The notes beneath the pieces were generated by a model, which was not told the origin of the DNA, ran no database searches, and worked only from the letters and a program-made list of their open reading frames with translations. A program made the translations under genes and the position numbers. Shown one piece after another: positions 14,761 through 14,797 of a stretch of 14,797 bases of DNA. Numbering within the stretch: position 1 is the first letter of the stretch; each line of letters opens with the position of its first letter. The stretch lies in assembly GCA_900766055.1 (NCBI GenBank), contig CAAFTZ010000174.1:1-14797 (forward strand), written 5' to 3'. The stretch is from an uncultured Parasutterella sp. (GTDB taxonomy: Bacteria > Pseudomonadota > Gammaproteobacteria > Burkholderiales > Burkholderiaceae_F).

Positions 14761-14797
14761 CTTCAACTAATTCTCTGATTCCTTTAAACAAAAGATT

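Noticed and set aside
14711..14797. Direct repeat of the tRNA-Leu 3' end marking an island boundary
   Set aside because: I looked after cas4 for a copy of the T-arm/acceptor sequence and found none in the window.

Overview
The window carries a complete type II-B CRISPR-Cas locus (cas9-cas1-cas2-cas4 plus array and a predicted tracrRNA). It sits beside a tRNA-Leu gene and a conserved but poorly understood ATP-grasp/alpha-E/transglutaminase operon. The large Cas9 (1427 aa) with a Cas4 partner marks subtype II-B, known from Francisella, Legionella and Sutterella/Parasutterella. From memory, the Cas9 length and mid-range base composition best suit a gut betaproteobacterium of the Sutterellaceae (Burkholderiales). 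This is an inference; no 16S or other phylogenetic marker is present.

Left part (1-6177). A truncated plus-strand gene resembles the C-terminal part of SbcC, but its ABC signature and Walker B motifs have decayed. Convergent to it is a tight minus-strand run of six genes, 6177 down to 887. They encode a circularly permuted ATP-grasp protein, an alpha-E (DUF403) protein, a transglutaminase-like cysteine enzyme, an intact M14 aspartoacylase/desuccinylase-type metalloenzyme, a second M14-like protein that has lost its zinc and catalytic residues, and a YigZ/IMPACT protein. Overlapping stops and starts suggest one transcript. The set looks like a peptide- or amide-forming and amide-cleaving pathway with unknown substrate.

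Middle (6178-7629). This stretch holds a structured intergenic region, a probable bidirectional terminator, a small AbrB/SpoVT-type DNA-binding protein, tRNA-Leu(UAA), and a gene-free stretch with a nested inverted repeat. The predicted tracrRNA follows, on the minus strand, with its promoter, anti-repeat, internal hairpins and intrinsic terminator all visible. Next comes a short leader-like segment with an 11-bp inverted repeat ending three bases before the first CRISPR repeat.

Right part (7630-14797). The array has nine 36-bp repeats and eight spacers of 33-37 bp. By analogy with other type II repeats and from the tracrRNA direction, it is read on the minus strand, opposite to the cas operon. 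Repeats are worn at the cas9 side, so the array's growth polarity and transcription polarity appear opposed. Between array and cas9 is a minus-strand 52-aa gene that looks like a ribbon-helix-helix DNA-binding protein; it may regulate the locus and may be co-transcribed with the array. cas9, cas1, cas2 and cas4 follow on the plus strand with overlapping or 3-base junctions and a strong intrinsic terminator after cas4. Together they form a self-contained system: Cas1-Cas2 with Cas4 for spacer capture, and tracrRNA:crRNA-guided Cas9 for cleavage.
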